Of a stretch of DNA of 14,925 nucleotides, positions 7,320 through 13,986 are shown one piece after another. Under the pieces are notes generated by a model. That model saw only the letters and a program-made list of their open reading frames with translations, searched no databases and was not told where the DNA came from. The position numbers and the translations under genes are program-made. Origin of the DNA: Bacteroidota bacterium (lineage in GTDB: Bacteria; Bacteroidota; Bacteroidia; Chitinophagales; Chitinophagaceae); the NCBI GenBank assembly GCA_947460795.1, contig CANHJA010000028.1, forward strand, positions 1 through 14,925, in the 5' to 3' direction. Each line of letters opens with the position of its first letter. Positions within the stretch are counted from its first letter, which is position 1.

Positions 7320-8231
7320 TTAATCGTGTCGAATTCCTTCCATCACTTTAAAAACGTGCTTTAAATAAGGAAACAAAGCTTGCATGGTTTCTTTGGCTCC
7401 ATTGGTTGATCCAGGCAATGTAATAATTAAAGTACTTCCCACAAAACCTGCAATTCCTCTTGATAGCATTGCATATGGTGTTCGTTGTTGTCCATAATTT
7501 CTAGCAACCTCCATAATCCCAGGAATTTCTCTTTCAATTAATTCTGCAACAGATTCTGGTGTTACATCTCTTGGAGACAACCCCGTTCCCCCAGTAAATA
7601 AAATTAAATCAAATTTTTCTTCTACTAATTTTTTAACTGTGTTTTGTATGCCTGTTTTTTCATCTGGAATGATAGAATAATGCGAACTGTGTATAGCTGA
7701 TTTTTCTAATAATGAAATAACGGCTTTGCCAGCTTTGTCTTCTTTTTTGCCAGCACTCACTGAGTCACTACAAACCACTACAGCCGTTTTTATTTCCCTC
7801 GTCATTTTATCTTGAAATGAGGATTTCCCTCCTTTTTTATTCAATAATTTGATGGAAGAAATTTCTATATTTTTATCAATTGGCTTGAGCATATCATACA
7901 TTGTGAGTGCTACAATAGATGCACCGTGCATGGCTTCTACCTCTAATCCTGTTTTGTAAATGGTGGCTGCTTCTACAAAAATATGAATAGTTAAATTGTC
8001 AATTTCATGTCGAATATGCGTGTATTCAATTGGCAATGGATGGCAGTCAGGAATAACATCACTTGTTTTTTTTACCGCCAATAAACCTGCCGCCCTCGAA
8101 AACTCAAAAACATCTCCTTTGGGAACTCGTTTTTCAATAATTGCTTTTATTGTTTCTTCGCTACTCACTCGTATTTGTGCAGTGGCAGTGGCAAATCGTA
8201 AAGTACTTATTTTATCAAGAATATTAACCAT
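7320..8231 (-). CDS. moaCB: Bifunctional molybdenum cofactor protein MoaC-MoaB
   Basis: A fusion of two molybdenum-cofactor enzymes, 303 residues, cytosolic. Residues 1-~145 are MoaC (cyclic pyranopterin monophosphate synthase), with KGDVFEFSRAAGLLA, IPDCHPLP, KTGLEVEAMHGASIVALTMYDMLK and LLNKKGGKSS. The residues matching E. coli Lys51, His77, Asp128 and Lys131 are present as Lys38, His64, Asp113 and Lys116. Residues ~148-303 are a MoaB/MogA-type molybdopterin-binding domain, with TAVVVCSDSVSAG, TGGTGLSPRDVTPE (213-226) and a glycine-rich C-terminal block ending in LPGSTNGAKE. The usual LTAASVAALT of MoaC reads MHGASIVALT. MoaC/MoaB fusions are known in Bacteroidota. No other moa, moe or mob gene is in the window. 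The start is an ATG four bases after a perfect -7 box. Confidence 0.94.
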   Translation of the reverse strand: MVNILDKISTLRFATATAQIRVSSEETIKAIIEKRVPKGDVFEFSRAAGLLAVKKTSDVIPDCHPLPIEYTHIRHEIDNLTIHIFVEAATIYKTGLEVEAMHGASIVALTMYDMLKPIDKNIEISSIKLLNKKGGKSSFQDKMTREIKTAVVVCSDSVSAGKKEDKAGKAVISLLEKSAIHSSHYSIIPDEKTGIQNTVKKLVEEKFDLILFTGGTGLSPRDVTPESVAELIEREIPGIMEVARNYGQQRTPYAMLSRGIAGFVGSTLIITLPGSTNGAKETMQALFPYLKHVFKVMEGIRHD

Positions 8232-8235
8232 GTTA

Positions 8236-8243
8236 CAAATTTA
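8236..8243 (-). promoter_or_regulatory. Predicted moaCB -7 box abutting the start codon
   Basis: On the minus strand TAAATTTG (plus 8236-8243) matches TAnnTTTG and ends only four bases before the ATG at 8231. No TTTG/TTG is found at the normal -33 distance. If used, the mRNA would be leaderless. Confidence 0.35.
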
Positions 8244-8285
8244 GTAGAAAGAATTTACTAGAAAGAAGTTAAATTTTATTGGAAG

Positions 8286-8328
8286 CAAATTCAATCTGTT
8301 AATTGATAAATCAATGGTGTAGAATTTG
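8286..8328. repeat. Nested inverted repeats between moaCB and mtgA
   Basis: ATTGAT-AA-ATCAAT at 8302-8315 is a perfect 6-bp dyad. It is framed by CAAATTC (8286-8292) and GAATTTG (8322-8328), perfect 7-bp arms. The two dyads are almost concentric (centres 8308.5 and 8307). The position, in the divergent promoter region and just upstream of the predicted mtgA -7 box, suits an operator; no known regulator motif is recognised. Confidence 0.4.
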
Positions 8329-8339
8329 AAATTTGATAT

Positions 8340-8347
8340 TACTTTTG
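8340..8347 (+). promoter_or_regulatory. Predicted mtgA -7 box
   Basis: TACTTTTG matches TAnnTTTG and ends five bases before the GTG at 8353, the preferred mtgA start. No good -33 element is found (8315-8322 reads TGGTGTAG), so the promoter would be weak or activator-dependent. Confidence 0.35.
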
Positions 8348-8352
8348 TTGCT

Positions 8353-9069
8353 GTGGCTAAAAAGAAATCTCCATCTACATTTTTGATTAAACTGAAACGT
8401 ATTGTTTTAGGACTCATTGTTGCGAATGTATTATTCATTGTATTAACCAAATGGATAAATACTCCCATCACTACAGTTATGATTGGCTCCATAATTAAAG
8501 GAAATGGGTTAACAAGAGAGTATATTTCGTACGAAGAAATGGGTCGAAATGCAAAGCTAGCTGTGGTTTGTAGCGAAGATCAACTTTTTCCTGATCACAA
8601 TGGATTTGATATGGATGCGATTAAAAAAGCAGTGAAATACAACAACGATCCAAAACATAAAAAGATATTAGGCGCCTCAACTATTTCACAACAAACAGCA
8701 AAAAATGTTTTTCTTTGGAATGGTAGAAACTGGTTTCGCAAGGGACTAGAAGTGTATCATACATTTATGATTGAACTCATTTGGGGTAAAAAAAGAATTT
8801 TAGAAACCTATTTGAATGTTGCCGAAATGGGTAAAGGCATTTTTGGCATTCAAGCAGCATCTCAATTTTATTTTAAAAAAGACGCTAAGAAACTAACGAA
8901 AAGCGAAGCCGCTTGGATTGCTGCAATTCTTCCAAATCCTGCAGTTCGGAGTGTAGAAAATCCATCTTCATCATTGGTAAAAAAACATAAATGGATTTTG
9001 AAACAAATGAATAATTTGGATGATGATGAAGAAACCATGAAACTAATTAACGATATTACAAATAAATAA
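8353..9069 (+). CDS. mtgA: Monofunctional biosynthetic peptidoglycan transglycosylase (GT51)
   Basis: MtgA polymerises lipid II into glycan strands on the outer face of the inner membrane. From the GTG at 8353 it has 238 residues: a basic N-terminus (MAKKKSPSTF), one membrane anchor at about 16-35, then a GT51 domain. Motif 1 is SEDQLFPDHNGFD (74-86) with catalytic Glu75, and motif 2 is GASTISQQTAKNVFLW (107-122). Next come RKGLEVYHTFMIELIWGKKRILETYLNVAEMGKGIFGIQAAS and the C-terminal EAAWIAAILPNP. There is no transpeptidase domain, which separates it from class A penicillin-binding proteins. An in-frame TTG at 8326 would add nine residues; GTG is preferred because it follows a -7 box and gives the more typical basic N-terminus. 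asd begins 15 bases after the stop, so the two are probably one transcript. Confidence 0.93.
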   Translation: MAKKKSPSTFLIKLKRIVLGLIVANVLFIVLTKWINTPITTVMIGSIIKGNGLTREYISYEEMGRNAKLAVVCSEDQLFPDHNGFDMDAIKKAVKYNNDPKHKKILGASTISQQTAKNVFLWNGRNWFRKGLEVYHTFMIELIWGKKRILETYLNVAEMGKGIFGIQAASQFYFKKDAKKLTKSEAAWIAAILPNPAVRSVENPSSSLVKKHKWILKQMNNLDDDEETMKLINDITNK

Positions 9070-9084
9070 TAAAAGAAATAAAAA

Positions 9085-10074
9085 ATGAAAATAGCTGTTG
9101 TTGGTGCTACAGGATTGGTAGGCAGTAAAATTTTACAAGTTTTAGAAGAACGAAATTTTCCAGTAACAGAACTTATTCCCGTTGCATCTCAAAAATCAAT
9201 TGGAAAAGAAATTTCATTTAAAGAAAAACAATATAAAGTTGTTTCCTATCAAGATGCAATTGCTGCAAAACCAAGTATAGCTATATTTTCAGCAGGTGGA
9301 TCTACTTCGCTAGAATTAGCCCCTAAGTTTGCCGAAGCTGGTATTTATGTTATTGACAATTCATCGGCATGGCGAATGAATCCCAATAATAAATTAATTG
9401 TTCCAGAGGTGAATGGAAACGTGTTGACTAAAAATGATTACATCATTGCCAACCCCAATTGCTCTACCATACAAATGGTAATGGTGTTGAAGCCCCTGCA
9501 TTTAAAATATAAAATTAAACGAGTTGTCGTTTCTACCTATCAATCAGTAACTGGTACTGGCGTAAAAGCAGTAACACAACTCAATAATGAACGAAATAAA
9601 ATAGATGGAGAAAAAGTCTATCCATATCAAATTGATATGAATATCATTCCTCAAATAGATGTGTTTACCGAAAATGGATATACCAAAGAGGAAATGAAAA
9701 TGATTTTGGAAACTAAAAAAATTTTGCAAGACGAAAGCATCCAAGTGACGGCAACATGTGTGCGCATTCCAGTGATGGGTGGCCACAGTGAAAGCGTGAA
9801 TATTGAGTTTGAAAACGATTTCGATTTGGCAGAAGTAAGAACACTTTTAGAAAATTTTGATGGTGTAACTGTTGTTGACAATATCGACAATTTGCAATAC
9901 CCAATGCCATTGCATGCACATGATAAAGACGATGTATTTGTGGGCAGACTTCGTAGAGATGAGACTCAAAAAAATACGCTGAACTGTTGGATAGTTTCTG
10001 ATAATTTACGCAAAGGAGCCGCAACCAATGCGGTACAAATTGCAGAGAGATTATTACAAGAAAAGTTTGTTTAA
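9085..10074 (+). CDS. asd: Aspartate-semialdehyde dehydrogenase
   Basis: Asd reduces beta-aspartyl phosphate to aspartate semialdehyde with NADPH in the cytosol, supplying lysine, threonine, methionine and the diaminopimelate of peptidoglycan. It has 329 residues, normal for the family. The N-terminal dinucleotide-binding motif is GATGLVG (7-13), SAGGSTS is at 69-75, and the catalytic Cys126 lies in ANPNCSTIQ. The substrate/acid-base region RIPVMGGHSESV has Arg227 and His234, and the C-terminal block is DNLRKGAATNAVQIAE. The start is an ATG in an A-rich context. It lies 15 bases after mtgA; grouping a diaminopimelate-pathway enzyme with a glycan polymerase is consistent with a cell-wall unit. 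No missing residues are seen. Confidence 0.96.
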   Translation: MKIAVVGATGLVGSKILQVLEERNFPVTELIPVASQKSIGKEISFKEKQYKVVSYQDAIAAKPSIAIFSAGGSTSLELAPKFAEAGIYVIDNSSAWRMNPNNKLIVPEVNGNVLTKNDYIIANPNCSTIQMVMVLKPLHLKYKIKRVVVSTYQSVTGTGVKAVTQLNNERNKIDGEKVYPYQIDMNIIPQIDVFTENGYTKEEMKMILETKKILQDESIQVTATCVRIPVMGGHSESVNIEFENDFDLAEVRTLLENFDGVTVVDNIDNLQYPMPLHAHDKDDVFVGRLRRDETQKNTLNCWIVSDNLRKGAATNAVQIAERLLQEKFV

Positions 10075-10097
10075 AGGATCGGTTAAATAAAAATCAA

Positions 10098-10118
10098 TCC
10101 AAAACTGGACGTTTTTTT
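10098..10118 (+). terminator. Weak candidate terminator between asd and apaG
   Basis: TCCA-AAAC-TGGA (10098-10109), or alternatively AAAAC-TGGAC-GTTTT (10101-10115), could form a short hairpin followed by seven T (10112-10118). The stems are only 4-5 bp, so efficiency is doubtful, but the position between convergent genes is right. Confidence 0.35.
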
Positions 10119-10124
10119 GAGAAC

Positions 10125-10511
10125 TTAATTTAACTTATGAGGAGCTACCAATTCAAACTCAGGAATATTGATACTGAACATATTTTTATTCAACATGTTT
10201 TCCATTTGGTACTTTCCCACCATTCTTCCTATTTCCGTGCGAATGCTCACACCCGACATATATTGAAATGATTCTCCTGGCTCTAAAATAGGTTGTTGTC
10301 CTACAACACCTTCTCCTTCTACTTCTCTGTGAGTGGCATTGCTATCAAAAATTTGCCAATGTCGACGTAATAATTTAACAGGGAAGTTTGATAAATTATC
10401 AATAGTAACCTTATAAGCAAATGCATGTTCATTCAACAATGGATTAGATTGTTCATAGTTATAGTATGTTTCTACTGTTATGCTAATTCCTTGTGTTATA
10501 AGTTGTACCAT
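10125..10511 (-). CDS. apaG: ApaG (DUF525) protein
   Basis: The protein has 128 residues, the normal size for ApaG, a single fibronectin-III-like beta-sandwich domain. The family signature is clear: RRHWQIFDSN, then EVEGEGVVGQQPILEPGESFQYMSGV (with the GxGxxG-type glycines of GEGVVG), ending in GKYQMEN. ApaG has been linked to Co2+/Mg2+ efflux phenotypes, but its biochemical role is not settled. There is no signal peptide, so it should be cytosolic. It is the last gene of the minus-strand run, 53 bases after the HExxH gene, and converges with asd. The family call is firm; the function is not. Confidence 0.93.
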   Translation of the reverse strand: MVQLITQGISITVETYYNYEQSNPLLNEHAFAYKVTIDNLSNFPVKLLRRHWQIFDSNATHREVEGEGVVGQQPILEPGESFQYMSGVSIRTEIGRMVGKYQMENMLNKNMFSINIPEFELVAPHKLN

Positions 10512-10564
10512 GATAGTTAGAGTTGTGTAAAAATATGATTATTTTCCTTTTTAACATTTATTCA

Positions 10565-10882
10565 TCAAGAGATAATAATTCCGTTAAGTATAGTTGAGTC
10601 AAACGCTGCTTTTCGGGCTTCTATTTCAAAAGGATTGTTGTAGTAACCCTTTTGAAAACTGTATTTGATATATTTATATAAAAATACAAAAGCACCTTCT
10701 CTTTTCCATTGTTTTACATGCATAATTTCATGCCGAAGTAAATTTTCTGAGTTAAGTAGTTCTTGTTTTGTTATTTGATGTAAATAAATAGTGTTCATGA
10801 AAACAATAGCACAATTGTTTGTTCGTAATTTCAACGAAGCGAATTTGGCAATCCATGATTTTTCTTTTACAAATACATTCAT
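10565..10882 (-). CDS. Small HExxH zinc-protease-like protein (DUF4157-like)
   Basis: The protein has 105 residues with no signal peptide or clear membrane segment. Residues 48-60 read LLRHEIMHVKQWK, containing a HExxH zinc motif (His51, Glu52, His55). About 30 residues on, NPFEIEA (83-89) offers Glu86 or Glu88 as a third ligand, the gluzincin arrangement. This resembles short DUF4157-type proteins of Bacteroidota (HExxHxxQW ... NPxExEA), recalled from memory. Its ATG directly follows the bcp stop codon (TAA-ATG with no gap), so translation is probably coupled. It lies within the lspA-M23-bcp run. Whether it cleaves anything is unknown; the domain is close to minimal size and could be a degenerate or regulatory member. 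Confidence 0.72.
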   Translation of the reverse strand: MNVFVKEKSWIAKFASLKLRTNNCAIVFMNTIYLHQITKQELLNSENLLRHEIMHVKQWKREGAFVFLYKYIKYSFQKGYYNNPFEIEARKAAFDSTILNGIIIS

Positions 10883-11347
10883 TTATTTCCAAAGTTTTAA
10901 AATCTGTTGGGCATGCTCTTTTGATTTTACTTTATCAATGATATGCGCAATTTTTCCTTCTTCATCAATTAAAAAAGTAGTGCGCAAAACACCCATGTAT
11001 TTTCTTCCATACATGCTTTTCTCACCCCATACTCCATATTTTTCTAAAATGGCATGGTCTGTATCGGCTAATAAATGATAAGGTAATTGTTGTTTTTCAA
11101 TAAATTTTACATGAGAAGCCTCGTCATCCGGACTAATGCCAATTACCTCCATGCCCGCTTTTGTTAAGGAAGAATAATGATCTCGAAGATTGCAAGCTTC
11201 TACGGTGCATGTAGGGGTCATATCTTTAGGGTAAAAAAACAATACCACTTTTTTGCCAGTTAAATCCTTTAAGGATATTTTTTTTCCATCTTGATTTTTT
11301 AAAGAAAATGAAGGTGCTTTTTTTCCTACTTCGAGTGTTGTTGCCAT
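10883..11347 (-). CDS. bcp: Thioredoxin-dependent thiol peroxidase (Bcp/PrxQ)
   Basis: This is a cytosolic peroxiredoxin that reduces H2O2 and organic hydroperoxides with thioredoxin as electron donor. It has 154 residues, typical for Bcp. The active-site block is YPKDMTPTCTVEACNLRD (39-56), with peroxidatic Cys47, catalytic Thr44 and a Cys five residues on (Cys52) serving as resolving cysteine, the alpha-2 type of PrxQ. The conserved Arg is in VLRTTFLIDEEG (about 121). The stop abuts the next gene's start, and the M23 gene ends four bases before this start, so it is embedded in the run. It is a second, distinct peroxiredoxin from the one at 13987. Confidence 0.95.
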   Translation of the reverse strand: MATTLEVGKKAPSFSLKNQDGKKISLKDLTGKKVVLFFYPKDMTPTCTVEACNLRDHYSSLTKAGMEVIGISPDDEASHVKFIEKQQLPYHLLADTDHAILEKYGVWGEKSMYGRKYMGVLRTTFLIDEEGKIAHIIDKVKSKEHAQQILKLWK

Positions 11348-11351
11348 AATT

Positions 11352-13076
11352 TTATCGTGTTAAAGTGTAACTTATTTTTTGAATATTATTGTTTTCATCA
11401 TACGCCATAACGGTTAATACATGAGATCCTAAAGGAAAATGATTATCGATTTCATAATAAAAAAGATCTCCTTTCTGAACCACTCTCAACCACTGACCAT
11501 CTACAAAAGCTTCTACTTTTTTTACAGTTGTAGTTTCGTCCTTCACAACGAAATTAAGTTGTTTAAGACTTCCTATTGTAGTGTTATTTTTTATAGTAGA
11601 TAGAATGGACGGCGCCTTTTGGTCAATGACGATTTTGTAATTTCCAAATTCACAAATAGTTGCTTTTACTTTTCCATTTATCAAGGTAGCTGCAATCCCT
11701 TTTTTAGCAGTTTCAATTCCATAAGGATAACGAACAACAGCAATTTTATCTTTTAAAGATAATGGGATTGGTGATTTTGGTACCAATAGAATATCGAAAT
11801 AATCATGTATAGGAACTTCAGGAGTATGCACTTTGTATATATAAGAATATTCAGTATTAGACGGTTTTATAGATGTGTTAAAATAGATATTATCATACAA
11901 TCGGTCTGGTGCCAATACAAAGCTTAATTTGTCATTTTGAAAACTATTTTGGACGCCGGCTACAAACACATTATTGCCCACCACTTTAGAGGCAGGTTTA
12001 TCACTTTTTATAGTAAATGACAGGCTCGATTTATTATAACGTGTATCATATATTTCAATTCGAATTTTTTTTGAAGTACCTGCTGGCAAGTATAGCACAC
12101 CATTGCTGTTGCTAAAATCTTTATAGATTGGTAATTTGTCATTGGGAAGTTTTCGGCAAAGTTGAATCCAAGGACCATTTCTTTTCTTGGTTTTATAATC
12201 GACTAAAGCATTCATGTATCGAGTAATATCATAGGAAATATTGTCCATTTGCCAAGCAAAAAAGGGTTTATCGTCAACATACATGTTCATCTCAAAAATG
12301 CCTAATGTACCGGTAGCGATTTCCATAAAATCCTCACCTGTAATTCCAAAAAATACTTGATCGGAATGGACTGTAATATTTTCTCTCGATAATTTACTGT
12401 TGAAAACACGCAGTAATCTTGGGCTTTGTTCGTAAATACTTTTAGCGCCGTCATATATAGCTAATTTTTTCAGTAAGGGAGCTTTTTTATCTTTCCAATT
12501 AAAAAATAACAATCCATTTAATGGTGCTTCTGTTTTGGTATCTCTTATTTCAAAGTGAAGATGTGGGCCTTCTGATGAACCTGTGTTACCACTCCATGCA
12601 ATAAAAGCACCTTTTCTTACTGGAAACTGGTGAGGCAAAAAAAGAAGATCCATGTTCCAATTTTTCTTCTTGTATTGTTGCGCTCTGATATAGTTCTCAA
12701 GTTCGGGATAAAATTTATTTAAATGTGCATACAAAGTAGTGTAAGCTCCATGTGTAATGTATATGGCATTTCCGAATTCGCCAGCGCCAATTTTTACTCT
12801 AGAAACATAGCCATTCGCTACACTTCTCACCGTTTGATTTTCTTTGCTTTCGGTTCTAATATCTATCCCTGAGTGAAAATGATTGGGACGACATTCTCCA
12901 AAGTTACCAATAATTGAAATTGGAATATCTACTGGATTTTGAAACGTAGATGGATATTTTTTCTTTAAAAATAATGATTGCGCACTGGTGCTAAATGAAC
13001 TGCCCCAATAAAAAATGATTAGTAACGAAACACGATTAAAATACATCGATTTACGTTTTCTAAATTTATTTTTCAT
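11352..13076 (-). CDS. M23 family (LytM-type) peptidoglycan metallopeptidase, exported
   Basis: The protein has 574 residues, with a signal peptide ending near SAQS (about residue 33). Starting at the ATG for residue 11 (MYFNRVSLLI) instead of 13076 would give a shorter signal n-region, so the start is uncertain. The M23 domain covers about 50-195: HSGID (zinc ligands His68, Asp72), YAHLN (His118) and GPHLHFEIR (His172, His174). All five residues expected of an active LytM-type endopeptidase cleaving peptide cross-links are present. A ~30-residue insert (about 120-150) precedes the strand leading to WSGNTGSSEGPH. The remaining ~370 residues have no motif I recognise; alternating hydrophobic patterns and the ending VLTVMAYDENNN suggest beta-sandwich (Ig-like) domains. 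It lies between lspA (26-base gap) and bcp (4-base gap). Confidence 0.9.
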   Translation of the reverse strand: MKNKFRKRKSMYFNRVSLLIIFYWGSSFSTSAQSLFLKKKYPSTFQNPVDIPISIIGNFGECRPNHFHSGIDIRTESKENQTVRSVANGYVSRVKIGAGEFGNAIYITHGAYTTLYAHLNKFYPELENYIRAQQYKKKNWNMDLLFLPHQFPVRKGAFIAWSGNTGSSEGPHLHFEIRDTKTEAPLNGLLFFNWKDKKAPLLKKLAIYDGAKSIYEQSPRLLRVFNSKLSRENITVHSDQVFFGITGEDFMEIATGTLGIFEMNMYVDDKPFFAWQMDNISYDITRYMNALVDYKTKKRNGPWIQLCRKLPNDKLPIYKDFSNSNGVLYLPAGTSKKIRIEIYDTRYNKSSLSFTIKSDKPASKVVGNNVFVAGVQNSFQNDKLSFVLAPDRLYDNIYFNTSIKPSNTEYSYIYKVHTPEVPIHDYFDILLVPKSPIPLSLKDKIAVVRYPYGIETAKKGIAATLINGKVKATICEFGNYKIVIDQKAPSILSTIKNNTTIGSLKQLNFVVKDETTTVKKVEAFVDGQWLRVVQKGDLFYYEIDNHFPLGSHVLTVMAYDENNNIQKISYTLTR

Positions 13077-13102
13077 GTGATTTTTGAGCGAATTTTTACT
13101 TT

Positions 13103-13768
13103 TTAAGCTGTTTCTGTTTCAGTATTTGATTGCACATTTGTTTCTATTTCATTTTCTAGAGTTTTCCCTTTTGAAAGCATTTTACCTTGAAAAACAAATA
13201 TGGAAATTACACCACCCGAAATGGCTGCATCCGCTAAATTAAAAACAGGTCTAAAAAATTCAAAATCTTCACCACCCCAAATAGGAAACCAAGTTGGATA
13301 TGTACCTTTTAATACAGGAAAATAAAGCATATCAACCACTCTACCATGAAACATGTCGGTGTAACCTTGTCCCCAAGCGGTCCATTTAGCCACATGAAAA
13401 CTGCTTTCTGTAAATATTTTACCATAAAAAACACTGTCAAATGAATTGCCCAAAGCGCCGGCTAAAATGAGCGATGCACAAAAAATTAATCCATTAGAAT
13501 ATTTTTCTTTGATTAAGGTATTTTGAATAAAATAAAACCCCCATGCCACAGCTACCAATCTAAACAAAGTCAAAAATAATTTACCCCAATGTTCGCCAAA
13601 TTTCATTCCAAAAGCCATTCCTTCATTCTCGATAAAATGGAGTTTAAACCAGTTGCCGATTACATTGTGCTCTTCTCCGTATGAAAAATGTGTTTTGATA
13701 TATATTTTCAAAAGTTGATCAAGAAATAATACAACCAGAACAGTATAGATGACGTGTTTTAATTTCAC
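13103..13768 (-). CDS. lspA: Lipoprotein signal peptidase (signal peptidase II)
   Basis: This is an inner-membrane aspartyl protease that removes the signal peptide from diacylglyceryl-modified prolipoproteins. It has 221 residues, longer than the ~165 of E. coli; the extra length is in two inserts (about 111-140 and 152-173) and a polar Glu/Thr/Asn-rich C-terminal tail. Such inserts fit the longer Bacteroidota form. Signature blocks are FLDQLLK (15-21), FIENEGMAFG (45-54), GRVVDMLYFP with catalytic Asp146, and FNLADAAIS with catalytic Asp180. The start must be GTG at 13768 or further downstream, because the codon immediately before it in frame is TAA. It is the first gene of the lspA-M23-bcp-HExxH-apaG run, behind a predicted promoter only 15 bases upstream of the start. 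Confidence 0.94.
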   Translation of the reverse strand: MKLKHVIYTVLVVLFLDQLLKIYIKTHFSYGEEHNVIGNWFKLHFIENEGMAFGMKFGEHWGKLFLTLFRLVAVAWGFYFIQNTLIKEKYSNGLIFCASLILAGALGNSFDSVFYGKIFTESSFHVAKWTAWGQGYTDMFHGRVVDMLYFPVLKGTYPTWFPIWGGEDFEFFRPVFNLADAAISGGVISIFVFQGKMLSKGKTLENEIETNVQSNTETETA

Positions 13769-13783
13769 TTAAATTATTTTGGG

Positions 13784-13817
13784 CAAATGTAAGTTAAAAT
13801 GACTTTCATACACTCAA
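13784..13817 (-). promoter_or_regulatory. Predicted lspA promoter
   Basis: On the minus strand TACATTTG (plus 13784-13791) fits TAnnTTTG, with TTG at 13815-13817, 23 bases upstream. Transcription would begin near 13777, leaving a leader of only about 8 bases before the GTG at 13768. Confidence 0.5.
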
Positions 13818-13881
13818 TCACAATGAATGAAATCAATTCTTTAATGTTAAAATTTGTATATAAAAACAAGATAATCCCACT

Positions 13882-13925
13882 TTGATATATAGATAAAATC
13901 TATTAATAAACATGATATATATCAA
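13882..13925 (+). promoter_or_regulatory. OxyR-like double-dyad operator upstream of the peroxiredoxin
   Basis: ATAGATAAAATCTAT at 13889-13903 matches the E. coli OxyR dimer half-site ATAGntnnnanCTAT at every specified base. The next dyad, TGATATATATCA (13913-13924, perfect 12-bp palindrome), is centred 22.5 bases further on, close to the 22 expected for the second dimer of an OxyR tetramer, but its bases match the consensus poorly. TTGATATAT (13882-13890) and ATATATCAA (13917-13925) also form an outer inverted repeat. The block lies 23-66 bases upstream of the -7 box, where an activator would bind. No oxyR gene is in the window. Confidence 0.5.
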
Positions 13926-13947
13926 TAATTTCAATGACTAAAAAGCT

Positions 13948-13955
13948 TACCTTTG
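13948..13955 (+). promoter_or_regulatory. Predicted peroxiredoxin -7 box
   Basis: TACCTTTG is a perfect TAnnTTTG, followed by an A-rich leader of about 26 bases before the ATG at 13987, typical of well-expressed Bacteroidota genes. No TTTG/TTG is seen at the -33 distance, which suits an activator-dependent promoter. Confidence 0.6.
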
Positions 13956-13986
13956 CGAAATAAATAAATTTTAAAAAAGAAAAATT

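Noticed and set aside
9544..10024. Three minus-strand open frames inside asd
   Set aside because: They are antisense to a well-conserved enzyme, have low-complexity Cys/His/Phe-rich translations and no family features.
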